Assembly: GCF_963678635.1 (NCBI RefSeq)
Contig: NC_087064.1
Location: 4,190,411 to 4,254,410 of the forward strand
Source of the DNA: Symsagittifera roscoffensis
Lineage: Eukaryota > Xenacoelomorpha > Acoela > Convolutidae
Length of the DNA stretch: 64,000 bases
Reading direction: 5' to 3'
Shown here: positions 22,870-34,412 of the stretch, in pieces
How positions within the stretch are numbered: the first letter of the stretch is position 1
How the letters are laid out: each line of letters opens with the position of its first letter
Program-made: the position numbers and the translations under genes
Notes under the pieces: model-generated
The model's input: the letters and a program-made list of their open reading frames with translations, nothing else
Database searches by the model: none
Told to the model about the DNA's origin: nothing

Positions 22870-24060
22870 AGACGTCCCTAAGTTGACGAAGATGATCTAA
22901 CTCGCAAACCCAATTAATCCCATTTATATCAGAAGCTTACAAGAGAAACGCGCCCCTAGGTTTCTTGCATTATTTTTCCGTGGAAAAATTGGAATTTTGG
23001 AGTTTTTCCATTCATTTTGAACCATTTTAATCATTTTTGAGCAGAGTAGTCAAATTTTTGAGACAAAATTGTTCCCTGGAAATATAAGAATATTCAAAAT
23101 TTGTTTAAAAAAAGTATGCAGTTAAGCGTTTTCTGTGTGGATTGATATCCGAATCCAAATTGTGACTATTCCGCTTCAAAATAGCAATCAAAAATGGTCA
23201 AAACGTGCAGATATGTTTCCATTAATTGTTTTCCGGTCAATCATTTTTCTCCAATGTAATTTTCTGACTATAACTCCTATATCAGGCATCGCTTAATGTT
23301 TCTTCCAAACGCACCCTACCACCATCTTTTTTTTCGATATTACACCCGCGGCCGTGACCCGGGAATGTTAAAAAGTGAGAGAGTAAAAAGTTTTTATGCA
23401 GCATTTAATCTATTGAAAGGGTGTGTATCCATATTACCGCATTATTGGATAGCCGAAAAATATAAATGATTTTTGTTCCCATATAGCCGAGCATTTTTAG
23501 TTGAATTTTTTTAGCTTTTATCCAAATTCAAAAGGTTTAACTTTGAATTTGTTGCTTTAATTTTGAATCAAAAATTAAGAGAAACGTTTACTGATTTCTG
23601 TAGAAAAAGCTTGCTTTCAAAAGTTTATGATTCTAAATAAAAATGGTATAGTTGGTGTGTTTTTATAAAGGCCATTTTTTTCGCTTTCTCTTGCTATTGA
23701 CTTAGTTCTTCCACTTACAATATGTCTTGCGTGTGTGTAAAAGAATGTTTGGAAAAATGTTAGCCTAAATGTGATAAATTTTACAAATAATTGAATGTCA
23801 ATTGTGCTCTAGTCGCGCTAGAGATTTCGCTCTAAAAACTTGACCGATGCCATCACATCAAATCGAACAGTCGTTCTTATAACATTTGAGAATTAACCAA
23901 AAAAATTTTCGACAATCTTGAAACTTATCGACACCCAACAGCTGAAAATTGTAGCCCTAGAAGTTGAAAAATGACAAATTACTACGCTAATGTGGACTTA
24001 TCAAAAAAGCATGCTTGATGTAGAGTTTATTGCTCCGAATCTTATCTAATTTTTCACCTT
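22870..24060. other. intron-like non-coding DNA
   Basis: AT-rich apart from a small CpG-containing patch (acccgcggccgtgacccggg, about 23343). No ORF or repeat supported. Confidence 0.4.
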
Positions 24061-25344
24061 CTAGATGCATTTGATCTTTGGGATGCTGTCTTAAAAGTCA
24101 TTAACAATGAAATGGGTGTTCCTCGTATTGATGTTGACTTCGCACGGAGTCATTTGTTCATGGAGTAGGACGGAGACCAATAAATGCCAAATTTGACCAC
24201 ATAAGTAGACTGCGAAGCACTATTTTTTATTTTCTTCAAACTATCTTTTTTGTACCAAACCATATCGCGATGTTGATCATAGACATCGCAATATGGTTTG
24301 GTACAAAAAAGATAGTTTGAAAAAAATAAAAAAATAAAAATAGTGCTTCGCAGTCTACTTATGTGGTCGAAAGGCTAACGACAACCGACAGAGAAACGCT
24401 AGAGCACGTTAAGGCTGCCCATTTGTATACGACAACAAAAAAGATAAGGTTTTCGTTAAAAGGGTTTTCAAAAAATTATTAACAAATAAAAATTGGATTG
24501 GCATTAATGGATTGGATTGGAATGAATGGATTGGAATTTCAATTGGCATTAAAATGGATTGAAATTAAAGAAATTGTTGGGTGATTTGGGTTTGAGCGAA
24601 AAGAAAATGCGACTGGAGTTTCATTGGGTTCTCTTGATGGGCCACGGGAAAAATTGCCTAAACTTTATGGGAGAAAACCCAAAAATTGAAACAGAAGTCA
24701 AACTTGATCAGCTCATCAATCTTGTGACTGAAGTAACTAACATGTTTTCTCCTGGAATAGAAATTGTTTCAAAACAGTTTTATGTTGATGATATAGAATT
24801 GATTACTGATTATTAGTTTTGAGCCGGGTTAAGCAAGGTAAGTTGATAGCCAAGCTCTAATAACTGTTACTTTTTTTTGCTCACTATGGAACACCAAGCA
24901 AGGATTTTAAGTTTTTTAAAGTGCCATTCTGACCTTCTAAAATGTGACTTAGAACGCTGAGACTTTTTAGCAGCTGTAGCAGGTCTTTGTGAATTATAGT
25001 CAAAAGATGACAAACCTTAGATTCACACCACCTAGATGGTTACCAAAAAATCTCAACACGCAATAAAACACGGTAAAAAAAATTGTGGTTTTTGCGGCAT
25101 TTATGATAAAAGGCGCACACGTAGATGCACATTTATCGAAAATGAAATAGAACATATTGATAACTCTTTGAGTTACAAAATGAACAAAATTGATTCTGCA
25201 TTTTGTACCGACCGCAATCACTGCTCTTTATTGGGTTCCAGCAGAAGCTGGAAAAATCTTTTGATTGATGTAATTGCTGCAGAAAAAAGCCTCAGAAAAA
25301 AAAATGCCGCATTCAAATCCACATGTGTTATTTTAAGGTCTTAA
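24061..25344 (+). pseudogene. broken ORFs of an unrecognised, probably mobile, gene
   Basis: Three plus-strand open pieces lie in order. 24061-24165 reads DAFDLWDAVLKVINNEMG and ends at TAG. 24559-24816 includes VKLDQLINLVTEVTNMFSPG. 25036-25344 has a Cys-rich start (NCGFCGIYDKRRTRRCTF) with further Cys in FCTDRNHC, like a small zinc-binding segment. A long hairpin (24195-24368) sits between the first two. Coding quality is moderate, frames differ, and no family was recognised; a decayed transposase is an inference from the surroundings. Confidence 0.35.
24195..24368. mobile_element. 174-bp hairpin MITE
   Basis: The left arm 24195-24273 and right arm 24283-24368 are near-perfect inverted repeats, starting gaccacataagtagactgcg and ending cgcagtctacttatgtggtc, with a 9-base loop. 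Differences are one substitution and a few bases in an A/T run. No ORF. It is a miniature inverted-repeat element or the product of a palindromic duplication. Confidence 0.85.
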
Positions 25345-25814
25345 GATTTTTAGGTTTTCAGTTCAGAACTAATTAATAACCAGAATCACAAGCGATAGCT
25401 CTTCATACCTTCATCAAATCATTTGAAAATGTTTTATGACAAGTGAAATTGTTCAGTGCGAAGAAAGTGATAACTACGCATTGGAAGTCGAACTTGAAAT
25501 TGAGAACTTTGAAAATACAATTGAAAATATTTTTTTCCGAATTTTTTTTATTACTATAAGAAGGGTAACATTACTTGCAAGCTCTTAAGTCTATTAAACC
25601 ATATAATTAGTTAAATTAAAGATAGTTGTTTTTGCATTGTTGTTAAAGTGAAGTTTCATATTTTTTGGATACTTTTTGGCCATTAAGAAAGATAACATCG
25701 AAAAAGAAAAAAATTGTGTTAATTGTAAATTTACAACTTTTGCAATAAACGAAGCATACTATGAAAAAGCTTTATTTCAAAACCATCAAAAAATTTCAAG
25801 CGTTTGAAATGTCC
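25345..25814. other. non-coding stretch before gap
   Basis: AT-rich, nothing recognised. It does not match the flanks of gene copies 2 or 3. Confidence 0.4.
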
Positions 25815-26014
25815 NNNNNNNNNNNNNNNNNNNNNNNNNNNNNNNNNNNNNNNNNNNNNNNNNNNNNNNNNNNNNNNNNNNNNNNNNNNNNNNNNNNNNN
25901 NNNNNNNNNNNNNNNNNNNNNNNNNNNNNNNNNNNNNNNNNNNNNNNNNNNNNNNNNNNNNNNNNNNNNNNNNNNNNNNNNNNNNNNNNNNNNNNNNNNN
26001 NNNNNNNNNNNNNN
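25815..26014. other. assembly gap (200 N)
   Basis: Exactly 200 N, a conventional placeholder. By comparison with copy 3, the terminal exon of gene copy 1 should lie here. Confidence 0.99.
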
Positions 26015-26464
26015 TTTTTGAAAACTTTTGTGTTGTTAAAACGCAAGATCCAACAAATTTTATATGTTGAACGTTTTTTCGAATAAATTGCAAAATGATT
26101 TATATTACCGCTATATCTGCCCAGTTGATTAATCCAGCTAATAACCAAATTAAACTTTTCTTCCATATTATATATCTCAACCTAAATTGCTGAAAGTTAA
26201 AATTGATGTAACAAAAAATACTTTACAAGACCTAAACTCGAAATGTATCACTTTTATCTTAAAATTGCGCTCAAGGACAACATTTTTTAAGAACTGATAT
26301 TGATTTTCACGTTTTTTATAGAGCTTTCATCAAAATTGTTTACCCAAAAACTGCTTACACCCAATAACAGCAAAAGGTTAGACGAAATATTCGAGGCTTA
26401 GCCCTGTTAGTCCTGTGTTATACTGTTAAAGCAAAACAGAGATGTCTTCTTGAAATTGATTCAC

Positions 26465-26909
26465 TTTTAGTTGGTACGGAATCCCAGTTCGTTGCGCTGA
26501 CAATCCAAAACGGTCAGTGTCTCGTTGTAACTCGCCGATTCCGAAACCAAGTTTAATAATTACATTGACTTCACATGACGCCGAATAATAAGCCATCAAA
26601 TAATTCAATTTTTTGTTTTCCTCACTGTAATCAGTTAGTTTATCAAAATACTCTTTTGGAGTCAATAACGCATTTTTGAGTCCCAAAGTAAAATAGTTGC
26701 AGTACTGATTAAACAACCCATGTTTCATTGAGAAAAGGTTGTGCTGTTTACGCAGTGGCTCCAAAATTTTGGCACATTCTTGACGCGCCAACCGTTTAAT
26801 AGTGTGCGTATTTTCAACTGCTTTGTCGATGATTTCTAATCTTAGCAAAAGCCCTGGATTTGAAGGCTCCCCTTGGCCCAAAACAAAAGATTGCAAGCAG
26901 TAATAGCGA
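26465..26909 (-). CDS. secreted-protein family copy 1, core exon
   Basis: The acceptor ccttttcag precedes 26909; the first base T completes a codon and is followed by RYYCLQSFVLGQGEPSNPG. The exon is 148 codons and ends at the donor aaa|gtgaat (26465), phase 0. It is open throughout, with conserved KRLARQECAKILEPLRKQHN, FNQYCNYFTLG, YFDKLTDYS and KLGFGIGELQRDTDRFGL. The same exon with the same borders occurs at 45308-45767 and 58419-58863, and most differences conserve charge or size, which argues for selection on protein. Family not recognised. The next exon (starting VGHHW in copy 3) is missing into the N gap. Confidence 0.75.
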
Positions 26910-27087
26910 CTGAAAAGGTTCAAATTGAAGCAAACGCACCTAACTAAACTGTGCCATAAAAGTATTTAAAGCATCAATGAATTTATATGTTTCGGTCTTC
27001 AGAAGCTTACAAAACAATAAATTTTCTTAGTCAAGTTAGTGTTTTGAGGATTAATTCATCACTTTTGAAGAATAAAAACAACACGAC

Positions 27088-27204
27088 CTGTTCTGGGAGA
27101 TTTGGGTGGTTTGAAAAAAGAAACGTGGCTACTTTGGACATAAAGTTGTTTCCATCTATTTGCAATGCCATTTTGTTGTCAAAGCCTTTTGGTGAATCAT
27201 CTGC
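27088..27204 (-). CDS. secreted-protein family copy 1, exon d
   Basis: The acceptor gaaatgcag precedes 27204 and the donor cag|gtcgtg follows 27088. 39 codons: ADDSPKGFDNKMALQIDG, then NNFMSKVATFLFSNHPNLP, ending EQ. Open on the minus strand; the plus-strand ORF over the same bases is a shadow. It leaves in phase 0 whereas the core exon needs two bases. A short piece just before the core exon, reading TETYKFIDALNTFMAQF (26940-26990), may be an extra exon. Confidence 0.6.
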
Positions 27205-27390
27205 CTGCATTTCAGAAGCACAAGATTTCTTTAAGATCCCGGAATCAATTGCTTAGCTTTTAAACATTTCAGAAAATAATTTGAAAGATTGATGTGCTTA
27301 AAGTTCACTATTGCTGCAAAGTTAGTTCATTAGAAAAATAAATAGAAACTGAAAAAAAACTAGAACTTTAAATTTATGTTACTTCTTTTT

Positions 27391-27590
27391 TGCTTCTGGC
27401 TCTCTTGTACGTCGGCAATCTTGAACGCGCCGGTATTTCATAGCTAATTCTTCGCTTTTGGGTATAACTGCAACTATGATCTCTGAAATAGCTATTACAC
27501 AGATCATAGCCGCAGTATTTCCCGAAGTATCATTAGCTTTAAAATACCGGAGGTTTCAAGATTGCCGAAGCACAGTAGAGACAAAAGCGA
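27391..27590. mobile_element. hairpin MITE, copy in gene copy 1
   Basis: About 200 bp of imperfect inverted repeat: tcggcaatcttgaacgcgcc at the left and the complement caagattgccgaagcacagt at the right, with an inner pair actatgatctctgaaatagc / acacagatcatagccgca. The same element sits at the same place in copy 3 (59354-59554). Confidence 0.85.
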
Positions 27591-27851
27591 ACAAGTGACG
27601 AACTAGAAAAAAAAAGTTTAAAAATCTCAAATTTATTCAGGTTCTTTTTAATTTCAAATCAATCAATTTGCGCTACTTGATTGTATAATGTCGAAAACTT
27701 GAAAAAAAATCAAAAAAATTGGCCGCATAATTGATTGCTTCAAATTTTTATCTTTGGATATTTTTATAACGATGAAACAACAACTTTTTTTGGCGCTATT
27801 TTAAGTTTTTTCTATTCTTTACTTTCGTGTTTGTTGCTTATTTTTTCCCAC

Positions 27852-27989
27852 GCCTTCGTATAAACATAATTTTTTAAGAAAAGTTTTGGCAATCTCAAGA
27901 ACTTTAAAAACTTTGACAGTGATGTTTTTCGGCATTCTTGTGCAGAATCCATAATACATAAGCCAAGAAAGACGTTGAATTAGTTTGAG
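27852..27989 (-). CDS. secreted-protein family copy 1, exon c
   Basis: The acceptor tttctttgag precedes 27989 and the donor ggc|gtggga follows 27852. 46 codons, phase 0 at both ends: LKLIQRLSWLMYYGFCTRMP then KNITVKVFKVLEIAKTFLKK and LCLYEG. Basic and helix-prone. The matching exon in copy 3 has the same length and borders. Confidence 0.6.
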
Positions 27990-28620
27990 CTCAAAGAAAC
28001 ATTTCAAAATGAAAAAAAAAAACAATTTATATTTTGCACAAAAGAAACGTAACAAGAAAAAACTTTCCGTATAGTGCCAATTTAAATTATTCAGACAAAA
28101 CGAAAAAAACAGGAAAATCAAAATGCGTTTTTCTCAAATTGGGTTGATTTTAGCCGAATAATGTTAAAGGCAAAATATAGAGTCTTAGCAAATATAATAA
28201 GGTGCAAGTTTTTCTTTGCAAAAATCTGGACCAAGTTCTTACCCCAAAACAATCATTTCTTCTTAAGCGAAACTTTAAACAGTAAAAATGTTGTAATTTA
28301 CTACAAAAATATTATATTTTTTAAGATGAGCAAAAAAACAGTGAAAATATTATAATTTACTACAAAAGTGATATTTTTTAAGGTGAGCAAAAAAAATGAG
28401 GAGATCAAAGTTTTATGCTATAATCTACAATGAAATTCTAAGAACACCAAGCAGTCGTTTGCTAATCTTACAAACTTCATACAATTTCATAAGAACAAAA
28501 AAATTGCATAAAAGTGTGTGGTAAAAATTTTTTTGTTTGTGGAAATTTTATTACTAGATTTCCTTCCATAAACCAAAAATTTGTGTTTTTTCTTTGAACT
28601 TCTTAAATTTTGTTGTAAAC

Positions 28621-28768
28621 TAAAAGAAGTGGAAGACCCTGGTTACTCAAAGCTTGATCATAAAATGTTTTAGAGTCTTGCATATTATTTTGCATTGAGA
28701 ACGACCTGATTAAAGACGAATCACACAAACAAAACCAATTGTTCAAACTTGAAATTGTGAGTTCACCA
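28621..28768 (-). CDS. secreted-protein family copy 1, exon b
   Basis: The acceptor tgctatgag precedes 28768; the leading T completes the two bases left by the signal-peptide exon (AG+T, Ser). 49 codons: GELTISSLNNWFCLCDSSLI, RSFSMQNNMQDSKTFYDQAL, SNQGLPLLL, then the donor tta|gtttac. The phase fit on both sides and an equal-length partner in copy 3 support it. Confidence 0.6.
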
Positions 28769-29044
28769 CTCATAGCACAGGACATACAACAGTGAGCAAA
28801 TCAAAAAAAAGATTTTCAAACGTTTTTGAAAAATTAACAAGCAAATCTAAAAACGATGCGACTTTTGCGCATCCAGGACTTACGTTATGCACAAAAAAAA
28901 ACAAATTTCGTGCGCAAAGACAGTTCGAAAAACGTTTTTTTTTAAAAAACAAAGTTAGTTTGAGGCCCTAGAAAGATACAAAGCAATTTTTGAGGCGTTT
29001 TTAAAACGACTTGGGCAAGTTTGCCGCCAACAAATTGCTTGGAA

Positions 29045-29232
29045 GTTTATTTATGGAGGTTGTATAACTAGCAGTTTTTTTGCCGAAAAAAATGCTGATC
29101 ATACAACAGAAATCTTTTGAATTTCGATTCCATCCATATAGCAATCTCTTATGAAATTTGTACGACTAGACTTTTTTATGAATTTGGTGTATAAATTGCA
29201 TAGTTAGCGTTTTTGGTCTATGGAGGTCAACC
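29045..29232. repeat. degraded 'gatcatacaac' repeat, in gene copy 1
   Basis: Contains gctgatcatacaacag, tatggaggttgtataact and tctatggaggtcaacct. Matches the family at 1565-2048 and the equivalent places in copies 2 (50.08-50.17) and 3 (60.9-61.1). Confidence 0.45.
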
Positions 29233-29321
29233 TAAGGATGCATTAATAATAGTTAAATTTCACGAAGAGAAAAATCTGTCCAGGTTATTCGCGAAATGTC
29301 AGAATGCTTTTGAATTTGGAC

Positions 29322-29533
29322 CTGATTGATCTGCAACTTGACAATACAATGTTAAAAGGCAACTCCACTGGTATAATAAACATGGTTGAAAACCAATGCG
29401 ATTGCATTGTGTTGTTAATAACTTGATCTTCTGAAACAGCTTCGACGTCTTTGACAAGAGTTTGGTGAAATATAGAAAAATGTAAGAATAAAAAGGTGAA
29501 AAAGATGCTTTTCTCCAACGAAATCGGTTTCAT
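29322..29533 (-). CDS. secreted-protein family copy 1, signal-peptide exon
   Basis: ATG at 29533. MKPISLEKS then hydrophobic IFFTFLFLHFSIF, HQTLVKDVEAVSEDQ and MQSHWFSTMFIIPVELP, ending at SSCRSI and the donor atcag|gtcc (29322), phase 2. The exon is 212 bases in all three copies (50268-50479 and 61195-61406). The N-terminus is a classical signal peptide, so the product is expected to be secreted; one NNT site could be glycosylated. Confidence 0.7.
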
Positions 29534-29799
29534 AACTGAAATGACTGAGAAAGTGTAAGCAAAATAAACTAATATGTTCTAAGCTAATATTAAGCAAAGT
29601 TTGTTCAAGCAGAAACATAAATAACGCCAGGATAGAAATTGCGAAAAGGGTATAGCTGAGATAAATGTACGTTTTTTTTAATTTAAAAGTTGTGAAAATG
29701 TGCTGGGCAGCTTTAGTTTTTAGATTTTTAGGAGCCAAATTTTTAGGAGCCAAAACAATTTGAATCTTTTTGAAACCTTTTAGAAGCCGAACCAATTTG

Positions 29800-30640
29800 T
29801 ACTCAAAAGATTATTACAGACAGTAGACAATATTCCCTCAGTGATTCGACCAAGCATCCACCCTATAAAATCCCTTTTTGTTACTATTTTATGGATGGTG
29901 ACCCTACGACTTGGGATGACGAAGGCTCTTTTGATACTTGCAAAAATTGGGGCCAACCAATAAATAGAATGGTCTAAGAGCAGAAAGGATCTATGAGCAG
30001 CAGAAGCAAACAAATATTTACAGCCAATATTGACATATTTACACATATTTGCAGACAAAAAGCTAAGCTAAGAGATATTAGAAGAACTATGAGCAGAAAC
30101 AAGAACACCAAAAAAAACAACAAAAATTTATCATCCCACCAAAATTTTTCATTAGCATTCAAAGTTTTAAGAAAATCTGCCAAGTTCTACGCACACTATT
30201 TTGCAGATCAATTTTTTGCGTACGGAAACCAGATATCAATAAAAAATACCCTAAAGATAGAGACGGTAAAACAAGAAATCAACTATCTGAGCGCTCAATA
30301 TGACGTCACAAAACAAAAAAGCAGTGATAATAAATGAATAATAATTCCGCTTCCAAGTTTTTTACAGTTAGTACAATTGGAAGGAGGTCAGAAGGCAGTG
30401 AGCCTGTCAAGGACGCCTCAAAAGCAAAGTTAAATTAGCGTTTTTTGTATAGCGCACGTGATTAATAGAAAAATGGCAGTGAAAAATAATGGTTCTAAAA
30501 CCTATTTAGGTGCGGTAAAATATGAATGGTAATATTTGAACATTCCTGTATTCAAGTTCTACCAGAATAACTCATTAAAATCTAGTTTGATACGAACAAA
30601 TCTCGAAACTTATGTACAATTTTAACAACTCTTTTTCTCA
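29800..30640. other. 5' flank of gene copy 1, shared with copies 2 and 3
   Basis: Sequence upstream of the signal-peptide exon is conserved with 50.85-51.3 kb and 61.7-62.48 kb (for example ggtgaccctacgactt, agaagaactatgagcagaaac). ORFs on both strands (up to 114 codons) are not preserved as frames among the copies, so I do not call a gene. The promoter probably lies here, but no TATA box is certain. Confidence 0.45.
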
Positions 30641-31935
30641 TAACTGCATATGTTCATTTAGAAAATTTTTCATCGAACTTGATAAAAAAACAAATAGGTT
30701 TCTTATTCCTGTAGTAGTTAACCTGAATTTAGTTGTTGTCACTTTTTCTAAGCCTTTTTTTCTCTTTTTCTGGTTGATACATTCATGGTTTTCTTCATTT
30801 GACATAACGTTGTCAATTTTGGAGCAGGAATGCTCATTTCATAAAACTTTCGCTAAACTTTTTCTTAATTCATAGACATAAAATTCCTTGCTTGAGTATA
30901 ATTTGTATTAGTTTTTGTTTTTTTCCTCAAACTATTCGTTCTTTCTAAGTTAATGCGTAAAAAGCAATTTTTGGATAATCCTGTTTCTTCCACACAATTT
31001 GCTAATCCACATAATAGAACTCCATTTTGCAATACCGTTCTACATATGCTGTATAAAAGCTAACTAATTTTTTTGAGTGAAATAACATTGGAATTGGTAA
31101 ATTTTTGCCGCGAGCTTAGAGAGTGTTTCAAAGTGAGCTGCTTATAATTATCTAAAACTACACCAAAAAACTTCAATTATTCATTATACTCTGCCTCATA
31201 AATTTTTATATTGATACTGGATGTTAAAGTGGCTGTTTTGTACCAAGAGGAAAGACAAATTTTTAGTTTTTCCTTTTTCCATCCATTTGGTTATGTTTCG
31301 CAATTTTTATGATAAAATTATAAACTGCTTTCAAAAAGGCACATGGAAATACTTGTATCGTCTGCGAAAAGTGTCACACAGCTGCTTGCATAAACATTAG
31401 GCAGAACATTCACATATAACAAAAAAATAAAGGCCATAAAACTGATCCCTATGGAAAAGCACGAAGTAATTGCTGCTGCTTTCATTGGCTATTGTTAATT
31501 GCTACATCTTGATATCTGTTTGAGGTAAGATTTCAAAATTTAGAGGAGGGGAAATCTTAAGCCGTAAGCATAAAATTTTCCAGAATAATTCAATGATCTA
31601 TCGCATCAAAAGTTTTCGAAAGATCTTCAAATGCGCATGCTACAACATAATTGATTTTAAGTCTATAGTTCACGTCTTCTACAACATTCAAAATGGCATC
31701 TACTGTACACACTTTTTTTCTTCAACCCAAATGATGCGGTGTTATACTATTTTCAATCGCAACAAACTCAATTATACTTCTACAACTTTTTTTTGGCATT
31801 TAATGATAGCAGCTTTATTTTTTACGGTGAAGAAAGATCGAATAGAAAATTTGGCAGCAAAATTTAAAAAGATCGGCAAATATTTTGGTCGCACAGGCAT
31901 TGGTCGCACAGACGTTGGGACTCAACGGTTAAGAA
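30640..31935 (-). pseudogene. non-LTR retrotransposon reverse transcriptase remnant (with copy 1)
   Basis: On the minus strand the palm motifs are legible in the right order: FEDLSKTFDAIDH (31590-31630; compare the LDLSKAFDTIDH consensus), then YVNVLPN and VTLFADDTSISM (31330-31420; the F-A-D-D catalytic box), then KFFGVVLDN-like and YKTLSKLAAKIYQYQ thumb-region residues (31070-31200). Stops and frameshifts separate them, e.g. TGA just after the first motif. The order and wording fit jockey/I-type elements. The same remnant lies at 62480-63775 with canonical YVNDLPN. Confidence 0.8.
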
Positions 31936-32379
31936 AGGATATTTTTTCCGATGTATATCTCTGTGCAATGTTTGCTTGCTATGTGTACGCCTGCTGGTTT
32001 GTCCTTTTTCTTGTTTTCTCAATCTTTGTGCCAAAGGTCGAAGAGTTTGTTCAACATAGTTAAAATTACATTGAACAAGACAATTGTAGACCTGATTGGA
32101 TTCAGATCACGCTCAAATAATGAGTTACGCTAGGGAAGACCGGTTTCCAGTTTCCGGGTTGTAAACACAATTTGTTTGTTGGTAAGGTTTTTTTTTCGGG
32201 TTTCTTGCCTCGTTTGCCATTTGTTGTTTTACCTGCCCTCCTATTTGGTAATAATTTTGTCCCAAAACTTCTATTTAGTGATCCTGGTTCTCTTCTGCAT
32301 AACCAATCCTCTGGGTACTGTTTTTTCTTCCCTCGCTGTTTATTGATCAGCATAGGTTAAATCAAATTTTTCCATGTAG

Positions 32380-33150
32380 ATATTCTCCTATAAATGTTGT
32401 GCACCGTATGCTCTAAAAGGTTTCTCTTGTATTGCAGTGGAGCGCAAAATCTAGATCTTAGAATTTCATCTGTACTGGTTGGTTTTTGGCACCACTTTTA
32501 TCTAATTTGCTTTATGCAACCTGTAGTCAAATGAATGTGCGAAAAAGCCAAGTCGCTGTTTTCTTTAGTTGCTTCAACGGTGAACTGTAAGTTGGATTGA
32601 AATACCACGTTTTGATCCTTTCAACTGTCCTAAAATGTAGTTTTTGTATCATAGGAAGAATGTTACACCTATTATGGTCAATTCACAGTCGCGTTTTTGT
32701 TGCGAAATGCATAACTAAGCTTTTTCTGTTATATGTTAAATTCCTCATCCAAGATCGAACCACAGTCTCTAGGATACCAATTCAAACAAACCTACTTTTC
32801 TAATGGAATAGTTTTAAAAATCTTCTTCCTATTGTTTTCTGAAGTTCAGCTGAAATCCTCTAGAATAACACTCATTTGAGAGACATTTATAGCCATAACC
32901 TTCTCGGAGTCTTTCACTCAAAGATTTGTCAAAATTGATTGCCAATAATGAGCTTATGAACAATTCATTCTTCTGTGCTAATCATAGGTCGTTGCTTCTA
33001 GAAAGTAGATTACCCACAGCCATGTTCAAAAGGGGTTTCATGTACTTCCTGCTAGGCCAGGTAGCTCACATTTGTGACCTTCAACCAAAATGCAGTCGAT
33101 CTCTGTTTCGACAAAATTGGACATTATTCAGAAGAAAATGATTATTTGAT
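32380..33150 (-). pseudogene. Penelope-like or related RT remnant
   Basis: Minus-strand frame at 32390-32600: NLQFTVEATKENSDLAFSHI, one stop, then KWCQKPTSTDEILRSRF, CAPLQYKRNLLEHTV. It resembles the 'N-LPFLD...YRKPT-TD-YL-F-S-HP--YKR' region that follows the palm in Penelope-like reverse transcriptases. Further upstream (to about 33150) only scattered pieces remain. Broken by many stops; family assignment is by this one block. Confidence 0.5.
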
Positions 33151-33156
33151 ACGTCA

Positions 33157-33812
33157 ATTTTGACAATTAGTGACGTTATCTGAAAAAAACAGAATCAGGA
33201 AAGGTTAATTCAAGTTGAATGAAGTAACAAAAATTAAAATTTTGACTCAAAATAAAGACACGTGACAACTTTGAACCTTTGCGAAATCAAAAAACCGTGG
33301 AAACAGAGAGACAATTTTCGCTCTTATAGAACTCAGACGAAAGATATCGAAAAGGACGTTACGGAAAGGAAAAATGAGCAATCGATAGTGGAAGAGAAGA
33401 AACTGGACCCCTTCCTTCCTCCGAGCGTGAAGGCTAGAAGTGAAGAAAGCAGCCCTTACTGGTAGCGAAGAAAGAGCTAGCTCGTCGAATTTGACAATTA
33501 GTGAGGTTATCTGGAAAAAACTGAATTAGGAAAGGTTAATTCAAGTTGAAGTAAAAAAAATTAAAATTTCGACTCAAAATAAGGACACGTGACAACTTTG
33601 AGTCTTTGCGAAATCAAAAAACCGTGGAAACAGAGAGACAAGTTTCGCTCTTAAAGAATTCAGACGGAAGATATCGAAAATTACGATACGGAAGTGAAGA
33701 ATGAGCAACCGATAGTGGAAGAGAAGAAACTGGACCCCTTCCGCCGAGCGGGAAGGCTAGATGTGAAGAAAGAAGCCCTTACTGGTAGCAAGGAAAGAGC
33801 TGGTTCGGCGAA
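33157..33812 (+). repeat. 330-bp direct duplication with coding-like content
   Basis: Unit 33157-33486 is repeated at 33487-33812 (acaattagtgacgttatctg / acaattagtgaggttatctg to ggtagcgaagaaagagct). Unit 1 has an open frame (33262-33465) including CEIKKPWKQRDNF and IVEEKKLDPFLPPSV. The frame is broken by a stop and a deletion in unit 2. Source gene unknown. Confidence 0.75.
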
Positions 33813-34235
33813 TTGGAACAAAAAGGAAAGGATCTCTTGTTGAACTGGAAAACTTATAATTTAAGCTTCCTCGACTATCTTAAATTGAAATTAGTCGCAT
33901 CCAAATTTATTTTTAGACAATGAGAAGCAGATAATTAAGGAAAGGGTCAACCCATCGCTTCTCCGATGGATGGGATGCTTTTGTCCACTGTACCAAACAA
34001 TAGTAATATAGTAATCAAATAGAAACAGTAAAGCAGCCCTGTTTTTGGGAGTGAGACCCAGCCATGAGTTTCACATGCATTTAAGTTATATTGCACGGCT
34101 CAGCTGAAAGAATTCACGCAGTAATCATTTTGTCGATCCAATTTTACGAGAACCACCTTGAATTGGGTATGGTAGACACGGTTAAAGGTGCGTAAAGCTC
34201 TATCTAGACGTAAGGCAATCGTTTTAGGGTTAGCT

Positions 34236-34412
34236 TTACTTTCCGTCGTTATGTATTTTTGGGCGAAAAATTTCATATGTGACTTCATGGCGCTCTTTGG
34301 TGATATTCGGAATATCATGATCGGCAAGTCCGTTAACTGAAGTCTCCGCACCGAAGCGACTGCCGGAATGGTAGTCCAAAACGCGAAAGACTTCCGGATT
34401 CCCCGGATTTAG
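34236..34412 (-). CDS. unrecognised open frame (candidate exon)
   Basis: 59 codons without ATG: NPEVFRVLDYHSGSRFGAET, SVNGLADHDIPNITKERHEV, TYEIFRPKIHNDGK, then TAA; a donor gaaa|gtaaag overlaps the end. A second minus frame (34100-34351, 83 codons) overlaps it. The first has the more protein-like composition. Possibly part of a retroelement polyprotein. Confidence 0.25.
   Translation of the reverse strand, partial: LNPGNPEVFRVLDYHSGSRFGAETSVNGLADHDIPNITKERHEVTYEIFRPKIHNDGK

Noticed and set aside
25731..26166. ORFs across the N run, also 57223-57591
   Set aside because: Open only because N codons are not read as stops.
26987..27256. Plus-strand ORF of 89 codons, with a partner at 58941-59237
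   Set aside because: Antisense shadow of exon d of the minus-strand gene; the two plus ORFs diverge in frame while the minus frame has splice sites and better residues in copy 1.
29974..30337. Overlapping ORFs on both strands upstream of gene copy 1 (up to 114 codons)
   Set aside because: The homologous regions in copies 2 and 3 do not keep either frame.
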